64,000 nt of DNA from Colletotrichum lupini (lineage: Eukaryota > Ascomycota > Sordariomycetes > Glomerellales > Glomerellaceae). The stretch lies in NCBI RefSeq assembly GCF_023278565.1, contig NC_064682.1:3410001-3474000 (forward strand), in the 5' to 3' direction. This document shows positions 1-12,066 of the stretch, piece by piece (the stretch's first letter is position 1; each line of letters begins with the position of its first letter). The notes beneath the pieces were generated by a model that worked only from the letters and a program-made list of their open reading frames with translations, ran no database searches and was not told the DNA's origin. A program made the translations under genes and the position numbers.

Positions 1-2040
1 AGAGCTTATATTTAAAAAAGACTAAATTATTCTTTTAAATAAGCTATTTTTTAATAATACTCTTATAAAACGTTCCCTATTATAAAGTATAATCTAGACC
101 GTAGTACTAAAGTACGCTCCTATTTAATAAAGTCTCTAAGACTATATTAATATAAAATCCCTTAATATAAGCGACGTTTTAGAGCTTTAGATTATAAGTT
201 CTCTTTTTCTTAGGTCTATTTAAAACGCCCTTTATAATACGAATACCGCGTATAATAATAAATAATATAATAGTTCTTAATTTAATATAATCTTTATTAC
301 TTAATAATACGTAACTCTTAGGTTTAAGTAGGCTCTTATTATTAACTAAATATATTACTTTATAACTATTTATTACCATACTTTAAAAAAGAGGGTAAGT
401 ACTATTTATAAGGGTATTAAAAATTACGTTTATTTTTAAATCCTAACTCTTTATAAATATAATAACTACGTAACCCTTATCTTAGTTTATTAATAAGCTC
501 GCTATAAGTTAGTTAGAAGATCCTTTTAAAAACCTAGGTTTCTTAAGGGTTCTATCGTTCCTTAGCTAATTAGCTTTTTTAAGCTTATTATAAAATAATT
601 TCTATTTACTTAATTTAATAGCGGCGAGGACTTTTTTTATATAGCTCCTTAGTATTCGTATTACTAACTTATTAACGTTTCGGCTTATAAGTGCTTATTT
701 TAATTTTTAATATGCCGTAGGGCGCTATAAGTATACGTAATTATAAGGGTATATAACGTTACCCTTATTATTTATATTATTAACTAAATTAAAGCGTTTA
801 ATAAAAGTAAAATAAGCCCCTCCTTAACCTAAAGGTCGTTTAGTATATACGTCCTAAGTTACTAAGCTAAATATATATATAATCTCCTCGAGGGTCCTTA
901 TATACGTTTTAAAGGCTATTAATTTACTAAAGGTCTTATATATACGTTAGCCTTATATAAAGTTAAGTTTAAACTTAATTATAATTAAGAAGTTAAGTAT
1001 AGTAATCTCTTTATTAATTTCTAAAATATTATATAACTTAATTTAGAAATAAGTAAATTATTACTCTTTATATTAGCGTTAAGAGTTAATTTTAGTCCTC
1101 GTTTTATTAAGAGCTTATTAATATTCCTCTTAAACCGCATTCCTTATTACTAGTTCGGGGGGCGTAAATTCCTATTTTAAATATCTAACGATTCGCTATA
1201 TACTAAACTTAGCGCCGTTCTTAATAACTTTTTAAAATATATATTTATATAATATAGCGTTAACTAATTTTACTAATTACTAAGCGAGGATTTTAATATA
1301 TATATTAATAATATTACGTTCGTAAGTGATAAGTTACTTATATTTAGCGTCGAGCTCTTATTATTTTTAAATACTCTTAAGTATATAGATCCTTTTTATA
1401 AGTATAGTATAGGGATAGATTTATTTATATAAAGTAAGTAATATAGCTAGCTTTATAAAAAAAAACCTAACTTAGTTCTATAAATTACTTATACTTAAAA
1501 CAATTAAAAAGTTCGTATTAAGAGTTATATTTAAAAACTACTAATAGAGGATTTCTTAATTTCTTTAGTTATTCTCGAACGCTTTATAACGGGCTTAATA
1601 AGCTCGTAGTTCTTTTTTATTACGGGTCGTAACTAATTATCCGAATTCTAAGGGTAAAATAAGCGTTATAAAGGGGTCGAGGAATACGTTAAAATCTAGA
1701 GCGTTTAAGTTAACGTATTTCTAAACCCTAACGCCTTTATTTATAATACGAAGTACGTTAAACTATTTAATCTAATTATTATAACTAATTAGTTTAGCTT
1801 AGGCTAAAATAAGTATAAATAAGTTAATTATTTTAAAAAAATTATAAGAATCGTATTAATAAGTACGTTATCGTAGTATAGGGTCTTAATTAAGAGCTAA
1901 GCTTATAATTATTATAAGTTATAGTACGTAGTAATAAGTATATAGAGTATAATAAAAGTAGCTTAATTATTAAAGTAGAAATAGATAAAAAAAAAAGGTC
2001 TATATATATAATATTTAAGATAGATACGTAATTTAGCACA
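1..2040. repeat. AT-rich RIP-mutated block, identity unresolved
   Basis: The block is extremely A/T rich, saturated with TA and nearly free of CA and TG dinucleotides, which is the signature of repeat-induced point mutation on repeated DNA. No open frame of credible composition survives on either strand. It runs off the left edge of the window and stops sharply near 2040, where normal base composition resumes. No terminal repeat or copy of the 205 bp LTR seen later was recognised in it, so it may be part of a different transposon. What it was before mutation cannot be said. Confidence 0.75.
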
Positions 2041-4801
2041 TGACGGGCACTTTGTGAGGTGCGATTACTATCCCTATTACGTGACACTTCTTTACCGATA
2101 TAAGCAAGCAGTAGTAACAACGTGCAGCAGAGCCAATCAAAGGACCATTAATAAGTAAGATGACGGGCGTATTGCCAAAGATCCTAGAAGACTGCTGTTG
2201 CTTATTCTACTTGATCCGTGAATCGCACTGTTTACAGCTGAGACCGGTGAGAAGGGAAATCGACTAGCATTGACCGTGAAGCGAGGCGAATTACAGGCAG
2301 GCGGTGCTTGGCTGCGGGTGCATGGTCCGATGTGGAAGGTCGATGCAAGTTATTCTTACTGGAGCGACGACGTTCTCGCCCTTTGACCAAACTGTTGGGG
2401 GGTAATTGGTCCGGGTGAGAGGAGGAACGCATCGAGGCGGTCAAGGTTGCGACCGGAGTACTGGCATCCAAAGAATCATCAAGCCCAATGACGGGCAGGG
2501 AATGCTCATATGGATTCAGACTGCTACGCGCGTCATTCTTCCAGGGCGAAGCTCTTCCTGCAGCTGCAGGCTCTGTGTACGGGTATGATGCGCAACCATG
2601 AAAGGCAGAGGACCCGGTGAGAGGGGCGCGATCGGTCTGTCTAGACATATGTGATCGCCATTTAGAAGAAGCTTTTCTCTATGGTACCATCCCACGATCG
2701 TGGTGGTTTGTTTGTAGTGTTGCAGCCCCCTGTGGTATTTACATGGCGTTGGGCGTTGCTGGTGTTGGGCAGGTCTGCCGTAGGATCCTCTTGAATGTGC
2801 TTGAGACACCGGAGACTGAATTGGTACTGTGGTATGCAAGTGGTCTGAATCCATTTTACTTTGAGGTGCTACAGCTACTGAGTGAGGGATTGAGACAGCA
2901 ACTAGTCTCAACTCTAGGTATGCAAATCTTGGGAGAGTGCCCTCTCAGCTTTCGCTGCTATACGGCTTCTGGTAAGAAATCTGGTACGATCGGGCTGGAA
3001 AGTACTGTGAGCCTGTGAGGAAGGTAGCTTTGATCATGAGATGGCCTGCAGCGGAAAGGCCACAAACAGGCAAGAGTCTAAAGGACTAGGTATGGGTGCG
3101 TCTTCGACGCCTTGCTGATCACCAAAATGCACAATCAGGCCTTGGGACTCCCTGCAACACGTGGCCAGGTAGCACTTTGTCGCTGGGACCAAAGTGCTCT
3201 AGTCCCAAGCTGTGATTCGATACGAATTACTTGGGACACCTATCCTGTCTCGCGGGAAACCTCCGTTCTCATGAAGAATAATCAGTGGAGCCACGATGTC
3301 GGGCGATATGATTAGAGCCGTGGCAATTGGTCGTGATCGGGTAAGCGCGAAGCTGAGGCGAACTAGCTCAACGTCGCTTCGCATGAGTGAACCGCCGGTG
3401 TCAAGGGCGGCGATGATTGTCTTGATTTCACATGATGGCCTGTCAAAAAGTGACTGTCAAAAAAGTGGTGGCTTCAGGCTTGTCAAAGAGTGATGAGAAA
3501 GTTTTTCCACCTCCACATTCTGCCTCTGGTCTCAAAAAGAAAAGGGGCAGATTACTCACTTACTAGCATTACATTCCTGACGGATATATCTATACCTGAG
3601 GTACCCATGCAGATATTAGGCCAGGAAAGGAAATGGTGAACCCCCCTGCATCCCTCACCGAGGCTCGACGTCAAAATTAGTATCGGTAATCAACTCCCAC
3701 CGATTGCTCTTGGATTGATTAATGCTGCCATAATGCAATTGTTTGATATGTACTCCGTACTTTCATGGATTTTCTCCTGATCTCTAAGAGACATTGAGGC
3801 GCAGACATTATCAATTTCCCTAAGCTTTCCCCGTGTTCCCGCGCAAGGATTATATCTTACGTGACGGATATCCGGACCCGTTCCCCGTGTAAGGAGACAA
3901 CGAGGCCGAAGGTTTAGCTTGTTTGTGCGCAAACTTGAGTTATGTACGGATTAGGCGGAACAAATCGTGTATTGATGCGGGTTGACTGCTATGATATCTG
4001 CAGTTGGAAGCAATCTGAAACCGAGAGACTGGGGGAAAACTGAAAGAAGAAAAGGGGGAAGTGTATGTGCGGACGCCATCTAGCATTGGAAAGGATAGCA
4101 GGTCACTTTAGATCTCGTCTTGTAAGCTGTTGCAGCTGTGCAAACACTGCTCCTTGTGCGGTCGACTGCCCTTGCCTCCACCTTGCTATTTCGATTGCTC
4201 GGGACCCAGTAGCCGTTGCAGAAGCATACTCCGTGGGAACATAAAATAAACTCAGGGAGCTCCGCGGCTGCCCCACCTGAACACCGGGCTCCTACCATAT
4301 GTGATGCAGAGTCATTGTCAGGTGATCAAAAGTTCTTTTTCTGAATCGTACGGATGCAGTGTCCGTTTAGATGTTTCGACAAACAAAAACGCCGTATGTT
4401 TTGCCGCGCGTTGTGACAGGCAATCGCATTCTCATGACACGCTCTTCAAATACATTCAGATTCCTGACACAGAGGCCCAACATTGTATAATATCCCATTG
4501 GTCGCCTTTGGAGAGTAGGCGACCCGGGACGCCTGGCCAATCTTCGCGACAGTGTCTACACCACCCAACCCTCCAAGCCTGGATGTTCACCGCCCTCGAC
4601 GCCTAACATCTTCAGGCCGCCCTGTCTTGCTGGCCGAATTGTCCGTGTGATCATTTACATGGTCTCCAGACACACCATATGCAAAGATAACCCAATAGCG
4701 ACTGCAGAAAGGTGTTCTAGGGGGGTTGGAACGTGGGCGACGGTAGATTCTTGGTTGTCTTTAGAGAGGAAACTTGGAAAGAGATCCATTACCTCCCAAA
4801 C
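2041..4801. other. Gene-free interval left of the first cassette
   Basis: Base composition is normal but no reading frame shows convincing coding character. Frames up to about 135 codons overlap on both strands around 2230-3020, with no conserved motif and no credible intron structure. Around 3437-3490 a short motif resembling TGTCAAA(A)AGTG recurs three times. I see no decayed copy of either cassette gene here. It presumably contains the promoter of the micro-protein gene starting at 4802. Confidence 0.5.
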
Positions 4802-5193
4802 ATGGTACATAATACGCCCTTCTGTCTATGTTTCCGACTCCCTTTGTCATAGACTCCCTCATATATCAATTCTCAGCCACTGACGGGCCGTCCCGCCAAC
4901 AGCCGCCTCGCAAAAAGTATGCCTTTCGCTGGACCTGTGTGCGTCATTCCTATCTCTAGCTCTTTGCTTGCAGGTTCCCTCTCAATACGGGCGCCTAACC
5001 CATATTTCTGGTCAAATACTGACGATAGGAATAGTGTTATTGTGGTCAGGGAGGCATGAACGTGGTCACCGATCCCTGTGTCAATTGCGGATACCCTAGG
5101 TGTTCGCGTTGTCGCGTCGACAAACTGCACGTTCGGCAACACTTACACCACGATACTTCCCACAGTCAACATAGTCACGGCGGTTGTACGTAG
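4802..5193 (+). CDS. Zinc-ribbon-like micro-protein, cassette 1
   Basis: Three exons are proposed: 4802-4804 (the ATG only), 4903-4938 and 5035-5193, giving 65 residues. The ATG has A at -3 and G at +4, and is followed directly by a GTACAT donor. The intron carries a CACTGAC branch-site motif just before the CAG acceptor at 4900-4902. Exon 2 reads PPRKKYAFRWTC and exon 3 begins CYCGQGGM. Three CxxC knuckles are visible (WTCCYC, DPCVNC, PRCSRC), followed by a histidine-rich tail ending GGCT. This suggests a small metal-binding protein; the metal and partner are unknown. It lies about 420 bp upstream of, and on the same strand as, the large gene at 5613. The alternative start at 4828 reads through the intron and gives a sequence not conserved in the other copies. 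Exons 2 and 3 are much more certain than exon 1. Confidence 0.7.
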
Positions 5194-5250
5194 CCACGTT
5201 CGGCAACTCCTACATCACGATACTTCCCACGGTTAGCGCAGTCACGACGT
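5128..5250 (+). repeat. Imperfect direct repeat, 67 bp offset
   Basis: The segment beginning CACGTTCGGCAAC at 5128 recurs at 5195 with the same order of motifs (CACGATACTTCCCAC, then AGTCACG). The first unit lies in the last exon of the micro-protein gene and the second begins just after its TAG at 5191-5193. Because the offset is not a multiple of three, the second unit is in another frame. It looks like a local duplication of the 3' end of the gene. The other cassettes do not show it. Confidence 0.7.
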
Positions 5251-5612
5251 CATAGGTTGCAGAGGGAGGGCAACGCGGGCAACTCTTCTGTTCTATCGCA
5301 AGATATTTACTCGGTATCGTACACAAGACCGTCATTGGAGTTTCCGGCAATATCCCACGCATCGGGATCCTAGCTTTACGAAAAACGAAGACAACGAGAG
5401 ACGAATCGCAAAACAAACATCCAGGTCTGAAAGACGAAAGACAAGATTAAGAGTAATAATTGTAGTATCGCAGATTGGCGGACTTTGAACATTTTACTAT
5501 TTATAATTGAGAGAGTTGCGGAGCAAGACGCTATCAGAAATCGCTTCATCGCGGCCGAGGTGATACGAGTTGATAGAAACAACAACAAAGTCAATACGGG
5601 AGTGCACTAAAC

Positions 5613-8095
5613 ATGACATTACACCTAGAGAAAACAGCTTCAAGCTGTTCTCTCTCATTCCAGCCCGCGGATCACAGGACAGAAGCAGTTGGGCCGACTA
5701 AACTACCGAAGCCACTCGACGTGCAGGTACCCAACAGGGTCGAGCAAGCGGGAGCATTTCCCTGGCCAGAGCGATTCTTCAACAGGAGGAAGCTTCCTAG
5801 AGAATGGGAGAATACCCCATGGCTTTACGCTACCCTTCGAGATATGGAACAAGACCTGAAGTGGCCCGAAGAAGAAGATATACTGCGCTCCTTACGGACC
5901 GAAGAGAACTGGGCCCCGGACCAATTCCGACTTGATATTTTCCTCGATATTCTTCGTGGAAGAACACTCCAGCAGCTGGAAGAGGGTGCATACGGGGTGC
6001 CGGAAACCAAAGTTGCCCTCCTCATTGATAGCAACACCCTCGGCAGTGAACCGGTATTGCGACCCTTTCTTGGAGGCCTATCGGCAAGGCAGTTGTTGAA
6101 AGAGGCGGCCAAAGCGGTATGCAATTTTGACTTCCGAAAAGCAGTCGAAAAGTCAAGTCTGACGCTTTCAAACATAGCGCTACGAACTCGATGATGAATC
6201 ATCTACTGTCAGCGCATCTACTGTCAGCTGTGGCTTTATCGAAGCAGAACGCAGGTTGATGTGAGTCAAGCAGAAAACATGTACCTGTTTGTACACCTCC
6301 AGACACTTATATTCTTGCTGCTAGCTACGTGGTTGACCTAGATTCTTGGTCCATTCTTTCTCTTCTTGGATCATCTCCGGAGTCTCTTTACAGGGAGGTG
6401 ACCGAGTACATACTAAACCACCTCTCAGCTAAGAGTGAAATTGGAGTTTCTTTCGCTGTAAGTGGTGGATCTACATGTCTACCTTGTTCAAGGTTTATGA
6501 GTATGGCGTACTTACATTTTGGGTAGACGGAAGGACCAGAGACGTTTTTACTTAAACTTTCCCTACCGGTCAGAGCCTTACGCACAACATCCGAACTAAG
6601 GACTGACGATCGGAAGAAAAGGTCAAGTGAGGAACCTCTAAGATCATCATCAGACATCACGTTTATGAGAAGATTCACCGAGATGTCTACCGACGCCACT
6701 TCCTTCGATGTGATATACTCAAGCCATACGAGTACAATTGTCACGGGTTATGATCAACATCGCTGGACCGGAGTGGCCTTTCTTGAGAGCTGGTACGAAG
6801 ACGTGCTCGACGACGAACCACATCCCGACATGGTAGCCCGTTATGATAACGATAAAGACTATGGATGGATTTCCGACCCACTTTGTAGAGGTAGAAACGA
6901 CGTAATGAGGTCCTCACAGGAGCCTCGCAGCTACTTCATTCGCATCCTTCAAATCCGTCTAAACCAAATCAATGGTGAATGGGAATCCCTGTACTCCCAC
7001 TTAAACAAGGCTATTACAGCAGCGGTAAGAGAATTTCCTGTATCTCTCGATTGACAGATGAGCTTTCAGACTGATGGGGCGAACGTGTCTAAATTACAGC
7101 TAAGACAGCACAAGGAACTTCTTGATGGCGTTTTACGAGTGTCTCGTAGCTTCAGAGCTCAACAAGAAGCCGAGAACAAGCTCGACGAGTTTGAAATGAT
7201 CCTCAAGGAAGCTGCAGACGTTCTGAGGGATCTGAAAAAAAAACTCGGCGAGACCCTTAGTAGCGCCGCGGTTTTCACGGAAACCGATGTGAACTACTTC
7301 CTGCATCAAGATGGCCGAGTTGGAGATGCCATAGATTGCATGATGCCCTTATCCCAGATTCGGAAAACATTGAACAAAATGGGACGAACCCACCGAGATA
7401 TCGGCGAGCTGCAAGGAACATGCGAGTCCATGCTCGAGAGTGGTATTAGTGGGAGAAACAAGGTAGATTCACGCGTGACATCCTTTTTACTACTCTGAGA
7501 TAGTGTACGCTGATTTCTCTTTAAGTCTATGTTGAAAAAGAATATGAATGCGATGAATTCGATGGAGATTAGAATGCTGTCGTGGACAACTATGGTAAGT
7601 CGGAATCATAAGCTCAAAAGGTCCGTGGTCAATCGCTAATGTGAACGACAGATGTCTCAACCGCTCCTCAATGTAGCCGCGATCTTCAGCTGCGATGGTA
7701 TCATCACTTTCCCGCGGACATGGTACAATTTCCTCTACGCTCTTTTCATCATGGTAGCTGCTATGGGGTTCGTTGTAGTCTTCTTACTCCAGTTGGTGGA
7801 ATCTGGCGTCAGCCTGTTTGAAAGAAAAGCTGGAGGTGAGACTTCCACAAAAGAGTCCAGCCAAAGACGCGGCGTGACGGGCCCGGTGAACACCAACAGC
7901 CGCTTGCCACCCCGCAGATCCACATGGTGCACAAGCGGGATGGGGCACTTCCAGAGACGACACGCAGACATTGGCCTTCTTGATTTATCGGGACGGAGCG
8001 TGCTGGGTCAGCCGGCGATAATAGAGCCGAGTCTTCCCAAGCCTCCCATCGCTATCTTGGCAAGCCATAAAGGCTATACTGAGCCTCTTGCTTAG
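5613..8095 (+). CDS. Large CorA-like membrane protein, cassette 1 (intact)
   Basis: Seven exons, 711 residues: 5613-6116, 6178-6260, 6325-6457, 6527-7024, 7058-7462, 7526-7594 and 7652-8095. Intron phases are 0,2,0,0,0,0, the same as in the paralogues. Residues 1-168 form an N-terminal module with AGAFPWPERFF and a PFLGGLSA motif. Residues 196-240 hold YVVDLDSWSILSLLG. Residues 241-406 form a middle domain with IVTGYDQHRWTG. Residues 407-541 are helical with a probable coiled coil and the signature TDVNYFL. Exons 6-7 form a two-segment hydrophobic hairpin (about 554-577 and 592-611) built like the C-terminus of a large fungal group of CorA-like proteins. No GMN loop is present, so ion transport should not be assumed. 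A basic, low-complexity tail follows. The family is known to me only as uncharacterised fungal proteins. Location in a membrane is inferred. Confidence 0.75.
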
Positions 8096-11000
8096 TTGAC
8101 GTGACGTGTTCACTTGGAGTCTTCTTTGAGAGAGCTTATGTCCACGGTCACACTTGTCCATTCGAAGGTAAGGTACAAGGTACCTCGATAAGCAATAGTC
8201 TAATATACTTAGCCAATCAAAGAACGCCGCCCGAACCTTAAATTCTCAACCCCATTATCCTACCGACGAGCCACGTGGCGCTTCGTCATAATTCGAAGCG
8301 CCTGCGCCACAATCATCGCAAGTGCCTGTCACCCGCCGGCCGTACCTTCGGTACTTAAGGCACTCCGTACACACTGATCGCATTTGTTGCATTGGACCAC
8401 CTACCTTAAGGTAGTTTCAGTCAGAAATCAAAACAGATATATGTGGGGCACGTATGCTTTGCCAAAGACGGGCGGCTTCGATTGATGTTACGTCCAACTG
8501 GTTTAGTTGGCATTGCATATGTCCCCACGTGTTACCTTACCCAGGGTAGAGCTGAAAGCTCCGATTGACAGGCAACGTCTTGCTCTCATGTAGACTGGGA
8601 TCGAGTCTCGGTAAGAGCCAAAAGGTAGAAGACGGCAATTCTACCCTTCGAAGGTCATCTGATCGATAAAGGCTGGACTGCGCAAGAAGCTGTTCATTGG
8701 GCTATCGAACGTCGATGCTTTCCGGTAAAAGTGTTGGGGTCTGGTTAAACTGGATTCTTATCCGTACCAACTTTAGCAGCTGCCAATTGGTTCTCTGAAG
8801 TTCTGGGCACCAACGGCTCGTAGCCGAGGTAGCGTGCAACAGCACCAATGGAATCACTCTCAAAGTACGATGATGGTGTGCCACGACGATGAAAATCCGG
8901 GGTGAAGGAGACTTTGGCACTGGTGTTGCTTGAGCATGGTGCGGCATCCGCAGTATCAGCCGACCCTGTTGTCGTGATTTCCTTTCATTGGGCACAGTAT
9001 GTCGTGCAGGATTCATTGGGTAAAATCGATGCCGTCGCTGTGCGCCCCGTGACGGGCAAATTGAACTGCGTTTGGTGCGCCGCTTCAACCATCGGCGAGT
9101 TGACGTCTGACGATGCCACCCATTTGGCAAAACGGCCCGTTGAGCAATCGAGGCTGTAGATTTGAGTGGTAGGCACACGTTGTATGCGCCTACCACGGAA
9201 GCACCCTCCCAAAACAGGCACCACCCCAAGCAGAAACGTCACATGGGATGACATCGCCATTTCCACTGGGTGAGGTGCTAATTTCTCGTTCGTGAATCGC
9301 GGTATGAGCCGATCGAGACGTTGATGGCGCTACACGTCACTAGAGATGTTTTCGGTGAGGATTGATGAGTGCAATATCTAGGCAGTCGTTTTCCTCGTGA
9401 GCGGTTGGTGAAGCTCATCTCACGATGTTGTTTACTTGGTCGTTAGGTTTCGCAAGTAATGCAGCCCAACAATGGCGGTGAGACATGTACACAGCCTCAT
9501 TGGGGCCGAAGTCGGAGTGAGTTATGTCTCATTTAAATCAGTGAGACACCGAAAATATTGTCGTGTTGCACAAGACGTGACGTGCCCGCGGCGAGAACGC
9601 TTTCCTGCGCTTGGGAAATGATTGACGCATGTTGGCGGAGGACAATCGAAATGGGCGGTCAATATGTGTTCGCTATCAGATTGCCCAGTCGCAATTTGAG
9701 GAGATAGGGGTCATATCCGAGAATAAAGATAAGCTCACGTCGGCCCATCGGGTGGGTACGGGTTCGAACTGTGGCTGTGTGTCTGATTTTGTACGGATAT
9801 ACGTAGTAAGGCGACGGCAGGCGGCCGGGCCAGGATATACAAGCCAGAATATCATTCGCGGAAATGGGGTTGAAAGTGCAAAGTTAGGCCGCGCCCCCGC
9901 GACTCCAAAGGCTTCTGACGCAGCTTGAGATCGAGCCAAGGGCTCGCGTCACATGCTGCCTTTGTCTTTCACGGATATCGTGTGTGAGTGCCATCGGCAA
10001 GAGGAAAGTACTTTGGCGGAGCGTCTCGATTGGAGCCACGAATCCACGATGTTATCGGGCGTACGCTTCACAATACAGTATTGGGCACAACTGCTGGCGA
10101 GGCAATCGCAAAAGTGACCGAGGACAAGGGCAAACAATGCCTCGATGAATCGGCTTCTCCGACACTGAAAAAGAAAGATGTTGTTGGTAAACCGGTTGTC
10201 GGATGTATGGATCTCCCTGCCAACTTTTGCATGGGCCACAAAGGTGTAAAATTGTAACCAATTCTCCGGGACGGAAGGTGGATCTTTCTTAGCGAGGTCC
10301 ATCACGTGCCTCCCTCATGGGTGGAAGCCACCAGTGACAGCCCTGAGTCCTGACAAACTGATGACAAGGTGCTACGGATCAAGCTGCTTGTCATTTCAAC
10401 CTCCCATCTGCACCGTCTCCTTTATGCACACCCCCGATCGCGTCTGCATTGTACTTTTTCGACAAAACTTTCCGGCATGGCCTCTCAACCGGAATCATTT
10501 GCCAATAGTGGCCACACCGACCATCTTCTCTGAGCCATCCGCTCGACCGTTGCTGTTATCTCCGCGACGGGCCCTTTGGCCCAGGTGATCACACTCCAGG
10601 AAGCTCTCAGGTCTGGCGTCTTTCGCGCTGTCGAGTTCCCAGGTGATTGGAATTTCCGATCCCTGCAAACCTTACCCTGCACGACTCCTGCATTTCGGCT
10701 TTGAGAACACTGAAGTCTGTGTTAATCGCGTAGATTCGATTGCTGCTTGATATGCCTATCGAAATATGCATGAGGCGGAGGCTTGCTGGCTCGCAGCCAC
10801 AGCAATCTACCACCGCAATTGACCGACTTGACTGACCGGCCCACGTCATGTGACCTCCAAAAGTCAGACGGAATGTCTTGGGGATCTACCGGATGTCTTG
10901 ACGCGTCGTGGATTCCAGCATGTTTTGTACGCCCTTCGTTCCGCTGCACCAGGTTCAGGCCAATTCACCTGCCGATGAACGGCGCACTCAATTGGTGTCT

Positions 11001-11322
11001 CTGACGAGGTTTGCAACAAAACGGGCACGCCCAGCCAGGCCCAATCATCCCCGACTCTCCACGACCGCATCCTCCACACCACCCTCCACCTTAGTTCGCA
11101 TCTTCAGTCGAATCCCAACGCGTGTTGTTCGCCTCACATATATCCCACCTGACAGCTGTGGACTTATTCGAATTCGGTCAAGGGTTGCCAACCTGCATGC
11201 AGGCGCGCCTGACGTTTGAAAGCCTTCGAAGCAGGCAGGGGGGGCTCCGAGAAGAGAAAGAGGCAAGGCGACGCAGCTGCAGCCGACAAGTCATAAAGCC
11301 CACGCGAGTATCAACCGAGACC
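8096..11322. other. Intergenic region between cassettes 1 and 2
   Basis: About 3.2 kb without a convincing gene. Several frames of 65-175 codons overlap on both strands around 8700-9270 and 9630-10310, but they contradict each other and carry no recognisable motif. No degraded copy of the cassette genes was recognised. The last few hundred bases before 11323 should contain the promoter of the second micro-protein gene. Confidence 0.45.
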
Positions 11323-11729
11323 ATGGTAATTACCACTTGCCATCTTTCAATGCCCATCCGACTCTCCATATAGCTCTTTACAACCACTCGCATGATATCC
11401 ACCCAGCCACTGACGAATCGTTCCACCGAAAGCCACCCCGAAAAAAGTACGCCTTCGTCTGGACTTGCGTACGTATTTACTTCCTCACCTACTGCTTATC
11501 CAAAGCCTAGAATGACTGAATTTGCAACCCACCTTATTACTCATTACAGAATACTAACAATGTTTCTCGATCACAGTGTTGTTGCGGACAAGGCGGTATG
11601 ACTGTGGTCATTGATCCTTGCCCCAACTGCCGCTATCCACGCTGCTCTCGTTGTGCCGTCACTAGAGTCCACGTCCGCCACCACGATCATAAGCCTTCGG
11701 ATCACTGTCAGAATCGTAATACAACCTAG
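11323..11729 (+). CDS. Zinc-ribbon-like micro-protein, cassette 2
   Basis: Exons 11323-11325 (ATG), 11433-11468 and 11577-11729 give 63 residues. The start context ACCATGG is ideal and a GTAATT donor follows at once. The intron ends with a CACTGAC branch motif and an AAG acceptor. Exon 2 reads PPRKKYAFVWTC and exon 3 begins CCCGQGGM. Knuckles are WTCCCC, DPCPNC and PRCSRC, followed by RVHVRHH and a His/Asp/Asn-rich tail. This copy gives the best evidence for the ATG-only first exon: reading upstream through the proposed intron in the exon 2 frame shows no methionine before a stop near 11216. It ends 337 bp before the large gene at 12067, on the same strand. Function is unknown; metal binding is inferred from the cysteines. 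Confidence 0.72.
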
Positions 11730-12066
11730 AGAGAGACCATTGGCTGGACGCACATAATTTGTATCAACATTTGGGGATTGTTAGGAACGGTTTACAAAAA
11801 GCGATATCTTTGCGGAGCCTAGACACTTCTGTACAACAAACTGCAAACACTACACCGACGTGTATAATTCGGGAATCGGGAACTCAAAAGTTCATAACAG
11901 GCTGGGAAAGAAAAAAAGCAAGACTGTTGGTTTATGTTCGGGCGTTGCTCATTCACAGGTTGAAAAGAGCACGAATCTCTTCACAATACTACTGCCAGTC
12001 TTGAAGACTGTGGCATTTTTCTTGATCTCCTGGTCCCCATCTTAGATATCACGATTACACGAAGCA

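Noticed and set aside
2232..3018. Overlapping frames of 131-138 codons on both strands
   Set aside because: Mutually exclusive, no recognisable domain, and no resemblance to the cassette genes.
4828..4938. Alternative start (ATG at 4828) giving a longer micro-protein N-terminus
   Set aside because: It reads through a stretch with donor, CACTGAC branch motif and acceptor; the added residues are not conserved, and cassette 2 has no in-frame start in the same stretch.
2131..8222. Shared 12-mer AGCCAATCAAAG at about 2131 and 8211
   Set aside because: Flanking sequence does not align and a single 12-mer match is expected by chance in 64 kb. At most it is a CCAAT-type promoter element.
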